A stretch of 64,000 nt of DNA from Actinokineospora baliensis (lineage in GTDB: Bacteria; Actinomycetota; Actinomycetes; Mycobacteriales; Pseudonocardiaceae), in NCBI RefSeq assembly GCF_016907695.1, contig NZ_JAFBCK010000001.1:1798001-1862000 (forward strand), in the 5' to 3' direction. Both the position numbers and the translations under genes were made by a program. The notes below the pieces were generated by a model that made no database searches, had not been told where the DNA came from, and saw nothing but the letters and a program-made list of their open reading frames with translations. Position 1 is the stretch's first letter. Every line of letters begins with the position of its first letter. Shown here piece after piece: positions 1 to 9,800 of this stretch.

Positions 1-1
1 T

Positions 2-76
2 GATCGCCTGTTGATGGCGCTCACCGGTCTCGGCATCCGGGAGACGATCCTGTTCCCCCTGGTCCGACCGGAATGA
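2..76 (+). CDS. lysS: Lysyl-tRNA synthetase, class II (C-terminal end only)
   Basis: Only the last 24 codons are in the window. They read DRLLMALTG followed by [10 protein letters not shown] and end at a TGA. This is the class II synthetase motif 3 region (the Arg that contacts ATP, then the final strand) at the usual end of bacterial LysS. The enzyme charges tRNA-Lys in the cytosol. Being next to lsr2 and then clpC is the normal actinobacterial order (lysS-lsr2-clpC1 in Mycobacterium), which supports the call. The start and most of the protein lie upstream of the window. Confidence 0.85.
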   Translation, partial: DRLLMALTGLGIRETILFPLVRPE

Positions 77-260
77 CCCGTTCGGGTATCAGGCACTAAC
101 GCAATCCGCTGGATTTGCGCTAGCCTGCCCCCGGCAAGTATTTCTCCCAGTAGCCGCCGCTCACCGACGAGCCAGTTCACATGGCGACGGGTGGTGCACC
201 ACGCGTTATGCGCGGGTGCCCCCGGCGGGGAGCGGGCAGTTCCACGCCGGAGGAGGCGCG

Positions 261-593
261 ATGGCGCAGAGGGTCACGGTTTCACTGGTTGACGACCTCG
301 ATGGTTCGGAGGCCGAGGAGACCGTAGAGTTCGGGCTGGATGGCGCCGCTTACCAGATCGATCTCTCCACCGACAACGCCGAGAAGTTGCGCGACATACT
401 CGGCGACTTCGTCGAGCGGGCGCGCCGTTCCGGTGGTCGCAAGCGTCCGCCCGGTCGTGCGCCGCGCACGGCGAGTGCCGATCGCGAGCAGAACCAGGCG
501 ATTCGGGAGTGGGCGCGCAAGCAGGGGATGAAGGTCTCCGACCGCGGTCGGATCCCGACCGAGGTGCTGGACGCTTACAACGAGCAGGCGTAA
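261..593 (+). CDS. lsr2: Lsr2, nucleoid-associated xenogeneic silencer
   Basis: A 110-residue protein that bridges and silences AT-rich or foreign DNA, the actinobacterial counterpart of H-NS. The N-terminal dimerisation part is present ([15 protein letters not shown], then a beta-hairpin/helix to about residue 60). A basic linker follows, then the C-terminal DNA-binding domain ([19 protein letters not shown]). That domain has Arg-Gly in the loop (SDRGRI), where the minor-groove AT-hook-like motif sits in Lsr2. The ATG at 261 is chosen over an upstream in-frame start because GGAGG lies a few bases before it and because Lsr2 proteins start at MA(Q/K)(R/K)V. lysS is upstream and a strong hairpin lies downstream. 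Confidence 0.96.
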   Translation: MAQRVTVSLVDDLDGSEAEETVEFGLDGAAYQIDLSTDNAEKLRDILGDFVERARRSGGRKRPPGRAPRTASADREQNQAIREWARKQGMKVSDRGRIPTEVLDAYNEQA

Positions 594-604
594 CACCCGC
601 GCAT

Positions 605-640
605 AAGGGGCTGCCGCCCGATTCGGGACGGCAGCCTCTT
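605..640 (+). terminator. Rho-independent terminator between lsr2 and the FhuF-like gene
   Basis: GGCTGCCG (609-616) pairs with CGGCAGCC (629-636). The stem extends outward through one G-T and three Watson-Crick pairs to 605/640, with a 12-base loop. It lies 12 bases after the lsr2 stop and in the converging intergenic region with the reverse-strand FhuF-like gene, so it may serve both directions. It ends in CTCTT rather than a long T-run, as is common in high-GC genomes. Confidence 0.75.
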
Positions 641-760
641 GCGCTATCGGTGGTCTTTTGTTAAAGCCGCATTTGCGCTCGCTGTTCTGGTGATTCCCAG
701 TCTGGCCCGGTCCATTCCGCCTCGGAACTCCGCCGAATTCGCGGTATCACCTTTTGCCAG

Positions 761-1591
761 TCAGGCGGGTTCGGTTTTGCGGCCGAGGCGGGGGCAGGAG
801 GCGCAGGTGCCCTGGCCCTCGGCCAGCAGGTAGTGGAAGCAGCAGCTCTCCCGCCGCCGCGCCCACTCGCCGGTCGGCTGCGGGCGCAGCGTGGAGCCGG
901 AGGTGAACGGCGCGGGCCCGTCGCCGAGCACCAGGGCGGCGTCGAGCACGCCCTCGGTCTCGGTGCCGCCGTAGCGGCCCGCGAGCCACAGGGAGCTGTC
1001 CAGCACGTCGGTGGCCGCGGCCCACAGCATCCGCTTGCCCAGCCGCACCTGGGGGCCGTAGACCTCCACGAACCGGGCCGCGTGCGCGGCGAAGCGACCC
1101 CGCAGCAGCGCGGCCAGCGCGTGCTCGTCCGGCACCACTGTGGCCTCGGGCACACCGGCGGCCGGGTCGTCGGGCAGGCAGACGAACCGGGGGGACAGCA
1201 CGGCGATCGCGTCCGGGTGCGGCCGCGGCTGGGCCATCCGGAACGCCAGGTCGGCGGGCCGCAGCGACGGGATGCGGCGCTCGTGGTGGAACAGCAGGCT
1301 CGCGAGGTACCCGGGGACCCACAGGTACCAGGTCATCACGTAGCCGGCTGTGGTCCGATCGGGGGAATCCGAGTACTTGTCGCGCAGCCACCCGGCCAGG
1401 CCGTCGCGCCACTGGTCGAAGGCCCCGGGGGTGCGCAGGAACTCATCGCACCCGACCCAGCGTTCGGTCCGCTCGGGCAGGCCGAAGCGGAACTCGGCGC
1501 GGGACTGCCTCGGATTGACCCGAGCGAGTGACTCCGCCAGGTGGGCGTGGTGGCCGCGGGCGGCCACAGCGGTCCGGTAGCCAGCGGTCAT
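761..1591 (-). CDS. FhuF-like ferric-siderophore reductase, 2Fe-2S
   Basis: A 276-residue protein resembling FhuF/IucA-associated ferric reductases, which release iron from imported siderophores in the cytosol. The diagnostic part is the C-terminal 2Fe-2S domain: ESCCFHYLLAEGQGTCASC gives the FhuF cysteine spacing (C-C, about 10 residues, then C-x2-C). The N-terminal two-thirds is the FhuF-like transporter/reductase domain. The ATG at 1591 is preferred over an in-frame TTG 30 bases upstream. A DtxR/IdeR-like iron box lies about 80 bases upstream, so repression by iron is likely. There is no siderophore-uptake gene next to it, but a salicylate-synthase-like gene with its own iron box starts at the far end of the window. 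Confidence 0.85.
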   Translation of the reverse strand: MTAGYRTAVAARGHHAHLAESLARVNPRQSRAEFRFGLPERTERWVGCDEFLRTPGAFDQWRDGLAGWLRDKYSDSPDRTTAGYVMTWYLWVPGYLASLLFHHERRIPSLRPADLAFRMAQPRPHPDAIAVLSPRFVCLPDDPAAGVPEATVVPDEHALAALLRGRFAAHAARFVEVYGPQVRLGKRMLWAAATDVLDSSLWLAGRYGGTETEGVLDAALVLGDGPAPFTSGSTLRPQPTGEWARRRESCCFHYLLAEGQGTCASCPRLGRKTEPA

Positions 1592-1670
1592 CGCGCACGT
1601 CCCGGGCCGGATTCCGCCCAACGGAGGCTCAGGTTGCTCCGCACGGTCCCCTCCTTCCTGGGCCTTCCGC

Positions 1671-1693
1671 TAGGTGAGGCATGCCTTACCTTA
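1671..1693 (-). promoter_or_regulatory. Candidate DtxR/IdeR iron box of the FhuF-like gene
   Basis: AGGTGAGGCATGCCTTACCT (1672-1691) is a 20-bp palindrome with one mismatched pair. Its half-sites resemble the DtxR/IdeR consensus TTAGGTTAGGCTAACCTAA. The best 19-mer register (1675-1693) matches 12 of 19 positions. It is weaker than the box at 63564, and its centre is two bases rather than one. Its place about 80 bases upstream of an iron reductase supports the call. Confidence 0.6.
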
Positions 1694-1757
1694 CCTGGTC
1701 GGGCGCAGGCTTGGTCAGCTACTGACAAGAAGCTGCCCGGCCTGGGCGGAGACGCCT

Positions 1758-1771
1758 GTTCGCGCTGAGCG
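1758..1771 (+). promoter_or_regulatory. ClgR-type binding site upstream of clpC
   Basis: GTTCGCGCTGAGCG fits exactly the GTTCGC-N5-GCG motif described for ClgR, the activator of clp and lon genes in Streptomyces and Corynebacterium. It lies 191 bases before the clpC start. The motif has nine fixed positions, so a chance match is possible, but its location at a known ClgR target makes it credible. Confidence 0.55.
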
Positions 1772-1962
1772 GACACGCCACGTCTTGCGGAATCTCCCCG
1801 GTTACCCGCACGTTGGGTAGGACGAAGGGATCGGCAGAGGTCGGCACCGGCCGCGAGTGGCACTGAAGGACGGGGTCGGGCCTACTACAGTGGTCTCACG
1901 GTGCTGACTCCACGTGCAGGACGTGGACAAGGGCCGCCGGCGCAGCTGTCAGGGAGTGGCGA

Positions 1963-4512
1963 ATGTTCGAGAGGTTCACCGACCGCGCGAGGCGGGTGGT
2001 CGTTCTGGCTCAGGAAGAGGCCAGGATGCTCAACCACAACTACATCGGCACTGAGCACATTTTGCTTGGGTTGATTCATGAGGGTGAGGGTGTCGCGGCG
2101 AAGGCTCTGGAGTCGTTGGGTATTGCTCTGGAGGGTGTGCGGCAGCAGGTTGAGGAGATCATCGGGCAGGGGCAGCACGCGCCGTCGGGGCATATTCCTT
2201 TTACGCCTCGGGCGAAGAAGGTGTTGGAGCTGTCGTTGCGTGAGGCTCTGCAGTTGGGGCATAACTACATCGGTACGGAGCACATCCTTTTGGGGTTGAT
2301 CCGTGAGGGTGAGGGTGTCGCGGCGCAGGTGTTGGTGAAGCTTGGTGCTGATTTGAATCGTGTGCGTCAGCAGGTCCTGCAGCTGCTGTCGGGGTATTCG
2401 CAGGGTGGTAAGGAGTCGACGGAGACGGGTGGGCGTGGTGAGGGGACGCCGTCGTCGTCGCTGGTGTTGGATCAGTTTGGTCGGAATCTGACGGCGTCTG
2501 CTCGTGAGGGCAAGTTGGATCCGGTGATCGGGCGCACGAAGGAGATCGAGCGGGTGATGCAGGTGCTGTCGCGGCGCACCAAGAACAACCCGGTGTTGAT
2601 CGGTGAGCCCGGTGTGGGTAAGACGGCGGTGGTTGAGGGTTTGGCGCAGATGGTGGTGAAGGGCGAGGTGCCGGAGACGCTGAAGGACAAGCAGCTCTAC
2701 ACCCTCGACCTCGGGTCGCTGGTCGCCGGTTCCCGCTACAGGGGTGATTTCGAGGAGCGCCTGAAGAAGGTGCTGAAGGAGATCAAGACCCGCGGGGACA
2801 TCATCCTGTTCATCGACGAGATCCACACCCTGGTCGGCGCCGGGGCGGCGGAGGGCGCGATCGACGCCGCCTCCATCCTCAAGCCGATGCTGGCCCGCGG
2901 TGAGCTGCAGACGATCGGCGCGACCACGCTCGACGAGTACCGCAAGTACGTGGAGAAGGACCCCGCTCTGGAGCGCCGGTTCCAGCCGATCCAGGTCGGT
3001 GAGCCGTCCCTGGAGCACACCATCGAGATCCTCAAGGGCCTGCGCGACCGGTACGAGGCGCACCACCGCGTCACGATCACCGACGCCGCCCTCGTCGCCG
3101 CCGCCACCCTCGCCGACCGGTACATCAATGACCGGTTCCTCCCGGACAAGGCCATCGACCTCATCGACGAGGCCGGGGCGCGGATGCGGATCCGTCGGAT
3201 GACCGCGCCGCCGGACCTGCGGGAGTTCGACGAGAAGATCGCCGACGTCCGCCGGGAGAAGGAGTCCGCGATCGACGCGCAGGACTTCGAGCGGGCGGCG
3301 AAGCTGCGCGACAACGAGAAGCAACTCCTGTCGCAGAAGGCGGAGCGGGAGAAGCAGTGGAAGGACGGCGACCTCGACGTCGTCGCCGAGGTCGATGACG
3401 AGCAGATCGCCGAGGTGTTGGCGAACTGGACCGGGATCCCGGTGTTCAAGCTGACCGAGGAGGAGACCTCGCGGCTGCTGCGGATGGAGGACGAGCTCCA
3501 CAAGCGGATCATCGGCCAGGAAGACGCCGTCAAGGCCGTCTCGCAGGCGATCCGCCGCACCCGCGCCGGCCTCAAAGACCCCAAGCGCCCCTCCGGGTCC
3601 TTCATTTTCGCCGGCCCGTCGGGTGTGGGTAAGACCGAGCTGTCGAAGGCGCTCGCGAACTTCTTGTTCGGCGAGGACGACGCCCTGATCCAGATCGACA
3701 TGGGCGAGTTCCACGACCGCTACACCGCCTCCCGCCTCTTCGGCGCGCCCCCCGGGTATGTGGGGTATGAGGAAGGCGGCCAGCTGACGGAGAAGGTCCG
3801 CCGCAAGCCGTTCAGTGTGGTGTTGTTCGATGAGATCGAGAAGGCCCACCAAGAGGTCTACAACACCCTCCTCCAGGTGTTGGAAGACGGCCGCCTGACC
3901 GATGGGCAGGGCAGGACGGTGGACTTCAAGAACACCGTCATCATCTTCACCTCCAACCTCGGCACCCAGGACATCTCCAAAGCCGTCGGCCTCGGGTTCA
4001 CCTCCGGCACCGACACCGGGTCGAACTATGAGCGGATGAAGAACAAGGTCAACGACGAGCTGAAGAAACACTTCCGCCCCGAGTTCCTCAACCGCATCGA
4101 CGACATCATCGTCTTCCACCAGCTCAACGAGCAGCAGATCATCACCATGGTCGACCTCATGATCAGCCGCGTCGAAACACAGCTGCGGAACAAGGACATG
4201 GCGCTCGAACTCACCGACCGCGCCAAGAAACTCCTCGCCAAACGAGGCTTCGACCCCGTCCTCGGCGCCCGCCCGCTGCGCCGCACCATCCAACGCGAAA
4301 TCGAAGACCAACTCTCCGAAAAGATCCTCTTCGGCGAGATCGAACCCGGCCACATCATCATCACCGACGTAGAAGGCTGGGACGGCGAAGAAGCCAACGC
4401 CGACAAGGCCAAGTTCGTCTTCCGGGGCGAGCCCAAGCCCACCCGAGTCCCCGACTCGCTCCCAGTAGAACTCTCCACCTCCGGCGACAACGACGCCGCA
4501 GCAGGCGAGTGA
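1963..4512 (+). CDS. clpC: ClpC, AAA+ unfoldase of the Clp protease
   Basis: An 849-residue class I Clp/Hsp100 ATPase that unfolds proteins and feeds them to ClpP. In order: two Clp-N repeats (about residues 1-145, each with [14 protein letters not shown]), then AAA-1 with Walker A GEPGVGKT at about 214-221 and Walker [11 protein letters not shown]. The ClpC-type middle domain with a UVR-like segment ([13 protein letters not shown]) is near 435-450. AAA-2 has Walker A GPSGVGKT at about 551-558 and a C-terminal sensor region ([17 protein letters not shown]). Full length for ClpC1. The ATG at 1963 follows GGGAG. A ClgR-like site lies upstream and a perfect terminator downstream, so it is probably monocistronic. 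Codons in about 2040-2680 end in T or G far more often than in the rest of the gene. Confidence 0.98.
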   Translation: MFERFTDRARRVVVLAQEEARMLNHNYIGTEHILLGLIHEGEGVAAKALESLGIALEGVRQQVEEIIGQGQHAPSGHIPFTPRAKKVLELSLREALQLGHNYIGTEHILLGLIREGEGVAAQVLVKLGADLNRVRQQVLQLLSGYSQGGKESTETGGRGEGTPSSSLVLDQFGRNLTASAREGKLDPVIGRTKEIERVMQVLSRRTKNNPVLIGEPGVGKTAVVEGLAQMVVKGEVPETLKDKQLYTLDLGSLVAGSRYRGDFEERLKKVLKEIKTRGDIILFIDEIHTLVGAGAAEGAIDAASILKPMLARGELQTIGATTLDEYRKYVEKDPALERRFQPIQVGEPSLEHTIEILKGLRDRYEAHHRVTITDAALVAAATLADRYINDRFLPDKAIDLIDEAGARMRIRRMTAPPDLREFDEKIADVRREKESAIDAQDFERAAKLRDNEKQLLSQKAEREKQWKDGDLDVVAEVDDEQIAEVLANWTGIPVFKLTEEETSRLLRMEDELHKRIIGQEDAVKAVSQAIRRTRAGLKDPKRPSGSFIFAGPSGVGKTELSKALANFLFGEDDALIQIDMGEFHDRYTASRLFGAPPGYVGYEEGGQLTEKVRRKPFSVVLFDEIEKAHQEVYNTLLQVLEDGRLTDGQGRTVDFKNTVIIFTSNLGTQDISKAVGLGFTSGTDTGSNYERMKNKVNDELKKHFRPEFLNRIDDIIVFHQLNEQQIITMVDLMISRVETQLRNKDMALELTDRAKKLLAKRGFDPVLGARPLRRTIQREIEDQLSEKILFGEIEPGHIIITDVEGWDGEEANADKAKFVFRGEPKPTRVPDSLPVELSTSGDNDAAAGE

Positions 4513-4526
4513 CCTAGGCTAGACCC

Positions 4527-4558
4527 AAGAGGGCGGCTCCTTCGGGAGCCGCCCTCTT
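4527..4558 (+). terminator. Terminator of clpC
   Basis: A perfect 14-bp stem: AAGAGGGCGGCTCC (4527-4540) and its complement (4545-4558) around a TTCG tetraloop. It lies 15 bases after the clpC stop and is followed by a short T-containing stretch. Confidence 0.93.
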
Positions 4559-4659
4559 GCTTTGCCCCGCCTTTATCCACAACGGCTCTACTTGTCCACA
4601 GGCTCCCTTCTCGCTCCCGCTCTGTCGGCGCGCCTCGGTAAGCTGTATATCGGGGGCTT

Positions 4660-4776
4660 TCGGATTAGATGATCTTCGGCTCGCCTTCGGCATTGCATCG
4701 GATCCTCGCCTCGGCTGCGCCATCGGGCCCGGTCGCGAGTTAACTGCCAGCTCGATGTGGTGGACCTGTTTTGCGT
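4660..4776. repeat. Left remnant of repeat module A, interrupted by the IS
   Basis: Bases 4665-4749 resemble a degenerate, reverse-oriented version of the 50-bp tandem repeat seen intact near 19.6, 24.1 and 30.5 kb; the shared core reads GGCTCGCCTTCGGCATTGC. From 4750 the sequence GCTCGATGTGGTGGACCTG begins the terminal arm of the 146-bp palindromic element. It runs into the IS at 4777, and the other part of this copy resumes after 6247. Confidence 0.8.
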
Positions 4777-6247
4777 CAATACCGTTGACTTAGCCCGGCG
4801 TGGAGTTTTGGGCATGTTGTGTGGGTGTCGGTATGATGCGGGTCATGGTTGATCGTGGTCGCTTTGTTGATGGGATCTCGTTGGGTGTTCTTACGCGGGT
4901 GTTTCCGCGGGATCTTGTGGATGAGGTTGTCGCGGAGACTGGTTGCGGGGAGCGTCGTATTCGTCTGTTGCCTGCTCGGGTTGTGGTGTACTACGTGTTG
5001 GGGTTGTCGTTGTTCTTTGGTGATTCGTATGAGGAGGTGATGCGGAAGCTGGTTAATGGGTTGAGTTTTCTCGGCACATGGAAAGAGGGGTGGCAGGTTC
5101 CCACGCCGGGTGCGATATCGAGGGCTCGGCAACGTTTGGGTGCGGCGCCGTTGCGGGCGTTGTTCGAGCGGGTGGCGGTTCCGCTGGGAGGCCCGGGGAC
5201 GCGGGGGTCGTGGTTTCACGGGTTTCGGGTGATGGCTGTCGACGGGGTTGTTCTTGATATTCAGGACACGCCGGAAAATGTCGCCGTGTTCGGAGCGAGG
5301 CGCTCCGGTGGATATCCTCAGGTCCGGGTCGTGGGTATCGGCGAGTGCGGGACGCACGCGGTGGTCGGCGCGGCGTTGGATGGGATGTCGGTCGGTGAAC
5401 GGGAGTTGTTGCTCCGGTGTTCCGACGTGCTGGAGCCGGGCATTTTGTTGCTGGCGGACAGGGGATTCTACGGCTACGACGTGGTGTCCCACGTGGTCGA
5501 CACGGGCGCTGACCTGCTCTGGCGTGTGAAGGACGACCTGATCTTGCCCGTGCTCGAATGGCTCCCGGACGGTTCTTATGTCGCGGAGTTGCTGCCGTCG
5601 AGAATCCGGGAAAGAATGACCGCGTCCTCGCGTCCGGCCCGCGCCGACGAGATGTCCATTCCGGTTCGTGTCGTGGAGTACATGGTCACAAATCGCGGCG
5701 AGTCCGAGACGATCCGACTGGTGACGTCCATCGCTGACCACACCCTCGCTCCGGCGATCGAACTCGCCGAACTCTACCAGCAGCGGTGGGAGTTCGAGAT
5801 CACCTTGGATGAGATCGAGACCCATCAGATCGCGGGATCGCGCGTACTCAGATCACGACTTCCCGAACTTGTCGAACAAGAGATATGGGCGACACTGCTC
5901 ACCCACTACGCCATTCGACATTTCATGGTCGACGCCGCCGACGATCTCGGCGAGGACCCCGACCGACTCTCCTTCATCCGCACCATCCGCACCATCCGCG
6001 TGGTCCGCCGACAAGTGACGAACCAAGCGGGTTTTTCCCCCTGAACGCCTGAAGGCCGCGATCACCGACACACTCGCCGAGATCGTACGACACCTCAACC
6101 CACGGCGAAGAAACCGCCACAATCCGCGCGTCATCAAACGCTACACCATCGGCCAGAAACGAATCAGAAGACCGCACCACCGACAAACGAAATACCTCGA
6201 ACCGCCGACGATCCACGTCTTCGGAGCAGTCTAAGTCAACGGCATTG
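4777..6247 (+). mobile_element. IS4-family insertion sequence, 1471 bp
   Basis: The ends are a 17-bp terminal inverted repeat matching at 16 positions: CAATACCGTTGACTTAG on the left, and the reverse complement of the right end is CAATGCCGTTGACTTAG. A 10-bp direct repeat TGTTTTGCGT flanks it (4767-4776 and 6248-6257), which is within the IS4-family target-duplication range. Uninterrupted copies of the surrounding repeat show the unoccupied site, so the boundaries are secure. It carries one transposase gene, which is frameshifted. The intact target duplication and near-identical ends suggest a fairly recent insertion. Confidence 0.93.
4833..6234 (+). pseudogene. IS4-family DDE transposase, frameshifted near the C-terminus
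   Basis: About 403 residues are read to a TGA at 6042-6044. The catalytic residues are visible: D137 (MAVDGVV), D209 (LLADRGFYG) and E322 within Y-x2-R-x3-E (YQQRWEFE). The usual Lys of the YREK motif is Glu here. Right after the stop, the +1 frame continues for 63 residues with normal family sequence (ERLKAAITDTLAEIVRHLNP, then a basic tail) to TAA at 6232-6234. The break falls at TTTTTCCCCC-TGA. It may be an indel in the homopolymers (or a sequencing error), or a +1 frameshift site in which Pro-tRNA slips from CCC to CCT before a slow UGA. The start is uncertain (GTG 4800, ATG 4833 or ATG 4845). Confidence 0.85.
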
Positions 6248-6257
6248 TGTTTTGCGT

Positions 6258-6376
6258 GGGGCCCCTACGCCAGCCGTGGCAGGACCGCAAAAGCCGGGGC
6301 CGAAGAGCATGGCCCTGCAGCGAGGCAAGGCTACGACTGCCGCTCCCCCACACAAAACAGGTCCACCCCATCGAGC
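6258..6376 (-). repeat. 146-bp palindromic element, copy A (right part)
   Basis: This is the rest of the element whose left arm starts at 4750; the IS separates the two. The orientation is opposite to copies B and C. The interior (GTGGCAGGACCGCAAAAGCC, later GCATGGCCCTGCAGCG) is nearly identical to copy D. The arm at the right end carries GGGGTGGACCTG where other copies have GGGGCGRACTTG, and the left arm at 4750 carries the same two changes. Confidence 0.88.
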
Positions 6377-6882
6377 AGTTGGCACCAGCGACTTCCGGGA
6401 GCGGTGGTCTAGTTGGCGGGGCTGGCTCGGTGGGCTGGGTTTGGGTGGGCTGGCTCGGGGTGCTGGTTTGGCACCAGCGGCTTCTGAGTGTCCAGTGGCC
6501 GGGTTGGGTGGGCGGGCTCGGTGGGTTGATTTGGCACGCCTGCTTCTGGGGCGGTGGGTGGGCGGCGGGGCTGCGTTGGGTGGTTGTTTCTGGCACCAGC
6601 GGCTTCCGGGGGGCGGTGGCCGGGCTGGCACCGGTTGACACCGCTGGCGCCTCCAACCCAGTCCCGAGAAGTCGCTGGCGCCAGCTCGGTCACCGCCCCC
6701 GGAAGCCGCTGGTGCCCAACCGCCGCGCCCGACAGAGGGCGATGTGCGCTCCGGCAAGGGACCACAATTCGGCCACCGCTGGACTGATCCGGGCGCGTGC
6801 GTGGCCAACCCAGCCGCCGGGGAGGCGCGGTTGCAGGGCGGGGTGGGGTGGGGGTGGGCGCTGTTCTGGAAAGCTGTCGGGT
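6377..6882. repeat. Gene-free, repeat-rich leader before the AfsR-like gene
   Basis: No gene is supported in these 506 bases. They hold several imperfect copies of GGCACCAGCGGCTTC (about 6381, 6471 and 6593) and its reverse complement near 6705. GAGTGTCCAGTGGCC near 6488 is the reverse complement of the CACTGGACACTC unit found beside repeat copies B and C. GGGTGGGCTGGCTCGG-type direct repeats lie between. It is therefore the 61-bp-repeat side of module A, degraded. A weak GGAAAG site precedes the next gene. Confidence 0.65.
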
Positions 6883-9800
6883 GTGCAGGTGTCGATGCTC
6901 GGCCCGCTGCGCCTCGTTCAGGGGGACGGGGCGGTGGTTGGGCTGGGTGGGGCCCGGCTGCGGATGCTCTTCGCCCGCCTCGCGCTCGATGCGGGGAAGG
7001 TGGTGTCGGTCGCGGAGTTGGTGGACGGGCTGTGGGGGGAGGATCCGCCTGCTGATGCCACCAATGCCTTGCAATCTCTGGTGTCGCGGTTGCGACGGGG
7101 GCTGCGTGGGGGCGCTGATGGGCTGATTGAGTCGCATCCGGCGGGGTATCGGTTGGTTGTTGCGGCTGAGCAGGTCGATGTGCACCGGTTTGAGCGGTTG
7201 GTCGCACAGGGGCGGGCCGCGTTGGGGGATGGGCGGTATGCCGAGGCTGGTGCCGTCTTGCTCGAGGCTGAGGGCTTGTGGACGGGGGCGGCGCTCGCTG
7301 GGCTTGAGGACGCTCCCTTCGCCGCCGCTGTTGTGGCGCGGTTGGGGGAGTTGCGATTCTCGGCTGTTGAGGACCGGGCTGAGGCCGGGATCCGGGCTGG
7401 GCGGCATGCCGATGTCGTCGCGGAGTTGACGACTTTGGTGGCTGAGCAGCCGTTGCGGGAGCGGGCTGTGGCGTTGCTGATGGAGGCGTTGTTCCTCTGC
7501 GGCAGGCAGGCGGACGCGTTGGCCGTGTACGACCAGGCCAGGCGGGTGCTGGGGGAGGAGTTGGGGGTCGAGCCCGGCGCGCCGCTGCGGGAGTTGCAGG
7601 TGGCGGTGCTGCGGGGCGATCTCGCACCCGCCAGGGTGAAGCCGGTGGTTGCGGCGTTGACCAGCTTCGTCGGGCGGCAGGCGGAGTTGGCCGAGGTGAC
7701 GCGGCTGTTGGACGGCCCCCGGTTGGTGACGTTGCTCGGGCCGGGTGGCGCGGGCAAGACCCGGCTGTCCAGGGAGGTCGTCGCCGGTCAGGACGGGGTC
7801 ACCTGGTTCGTGGAGCTCGCGGGTGTGCGGGTCGACGAGGACGTGCCCGCCGCGGTGCTGGCGACGTTGGGGATGCGGGAGACGCGGCTGCTCGACGGGC
7901 ACACCGGGCCGCGGACCGCGACCGCGCTGGAGCGGCTGGTGGACGCGTTGAGCGGGCAGCGGTGCCTGCTGGTGCTCGACAACTGCGAGCACCTGATCGT
8001 CGCGGCGGCCACGCTCGCCGACCAGTTGCTCGCGCGCTGCCCCAGGTTGCGCGTGCTGGCCACCAGTCGCGAGCCGCTGGCCATCACCGGTGAGGTCGCC
8101 TACCCGCTCGGTCCGCTCGGGCTGCCCACAGTGGACACTTCGCCCGAGCGGGTGATAACCGCCGATGCGGTGCGGTTGTTCGCGGACCGGGCGGGATCGG
8201 CCGCGCCGGGGTTCCAGGTGGACGGTGCCAACGCCGCGGTGGTGGCCGAGATCTGCAGGCGGCTCGACGGGTTGCCGCTGGCGCTGGAGTTGGCGGCGGC
8301 GCGGTTGCGGTCGATGACCGTCGGGCAGATCGCCGAGCGGCTCGACGACCGGTTCCGGCTGCTCACCGGCGGCAGCCGCACGTCGCTGCCCCGGCACCGG
8401 ACGCTGCGGGCGGTGGTGGAGTGGAGCTGGGACCTGCTGGAGAAGCCGGAGCGGCTGCTGGCCGCGCGGCTGTCGGTGTTCCCGGTCGCCGCGCTGGCCG
8501 AGTCGGTCGCGGCGGTGGCGGCGGATGCCGACGACGCCGACGACGTGGTGTACCTGCTCGCCTCGCTGGTGGAGAAGTCCATCGTGGTCGCGGCCGAGGG
8601 CAGGGACGGCCAGGTGCGGTACCGGATGCTGGAGACCGTGCGTGCCTATGCCGCCGAGCGGCTCACCGAGCTGGGTGAAACCGAACGGGTGCGCCAGGCG
8701 TACTGCCGCTACTTCCTGGCGTACCTGCTGGAGGTCGAGCCCCGGCTGCGCGGCCCGGACCAGGTGCGCTGGCTGGCCAGGGTCACCGCCGACCACGAGA
8801 ACCTGCTCGCCGCGCTGCGGCACGCCGTTGACCTGGGTGACGCCGACGTCGCGCACCGGCTTGCCGTCGCGGCGGGCTGGTTCTGGATGATCAGCGGTCA
8901 CCACCGCGAGGCGTTGAACACCATCGCCGAGGTCGCCGCCATCCCGGGGGACGCGCCCGCGCACGCCAGGGCCGCGGTGCGGTCGATGGCGGCGTTCGTC
9001 AAGGCGGGCGGCATGCCGGACCCGGACCTGATCCGGGAGGTGCGGGCCGAGCTGGTCGCCACCGACGCGATGGCGCACTACCCGATCATGGCGATGATGG
9101 AGCCGATGTTGGCCGCCTTCTCCGGCGACCTCGACGAGGCCATCGCGGGTCTGGAGCGCGGCCGGAATCACCCGGACGAGTGGGCCCGCGCGTTGACCCT
9201 GCTGGCCAGTGCCTTCCTGCACGACAACCAGGGCCTGATGGCCGAAGCCGAGGTCGACGGTGAGCAGGCGCTCGCCGCTTTCCGCGAGCTGGGTGACCGC
9301 TGGGGGCAGGCGATCGCCATCGGGCAGGTGTCGGAGCGGCGGTCGCTGCGCGGGGACCACGAAGGGGCGGTCGCGGCCAACGAGGAGTCGGTGCGCCTGG
9401 TCGCTGAGCTGGGGGCTGTCGACGAGATGCCCGGGGTGCTCGGCAGGCTCGGTCTGCAGCGCGGGCGCGCCGGTGACCTCGTGGGGGCCGAGGCCGACCT
9501 GCGGCACGCCATGGACCTGGCGTCGTCGAGCACGCAGGAGAGCCAGGCCCTCCTGCTCGGCTGGTTGGCTTCGCTCGTGCGCCTGCGGGGTGACCTGGAC
9601 GAGGCCAGGGAGCTGCTGCGGCGCGGCAAGGTCCTGCTGGAGTCCAACGAAGGCCGGACCCCGCACTGGTTCGCGATGTTCAGCAGCGTGGCCGCGCAGA
9701 TCGCGATCGCCGAGGGCGACCCGGAGACGGCGCTGGCCCACCTCGCCGAGTCGCTGAAGATCATCGTCCCGGTCGGGGACATGCCGCACATCGGCAGCGT

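Larger units (their letters stand above)
1592..1962. promoter_or_regulatory. Divergent control region between the FhuF-like gene and clpC
   Basis: These 371 bases hold no convincing gene. They contain the iron-box-like palindrome on the FhuF side and an exact ClgR-type motif on the clpC side (both listed separately). The clpC start is preceded by a GGGAG ribosome-binding site. I could not place sigma-70 -35/-10 boxes with confidence. Confidence 0.6.

Noticed and set aside
1885..4353. An 822-codon open frame antisense to clpC
   Set aside because: Its frame is open only because of high-GC codon bias in clpC; the translation is low-complexity, His/Arg/Leu-rich and unlike any protein, while clpC itself is certain.
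6409..9789. A frame of over 1100 codons antisense to the AfsR-like gene
   Set aside because: Composition (Arg/Pro/Gln/His-rich) is that of a GC-bias shadow, and the forward strand has clear domain motifs.
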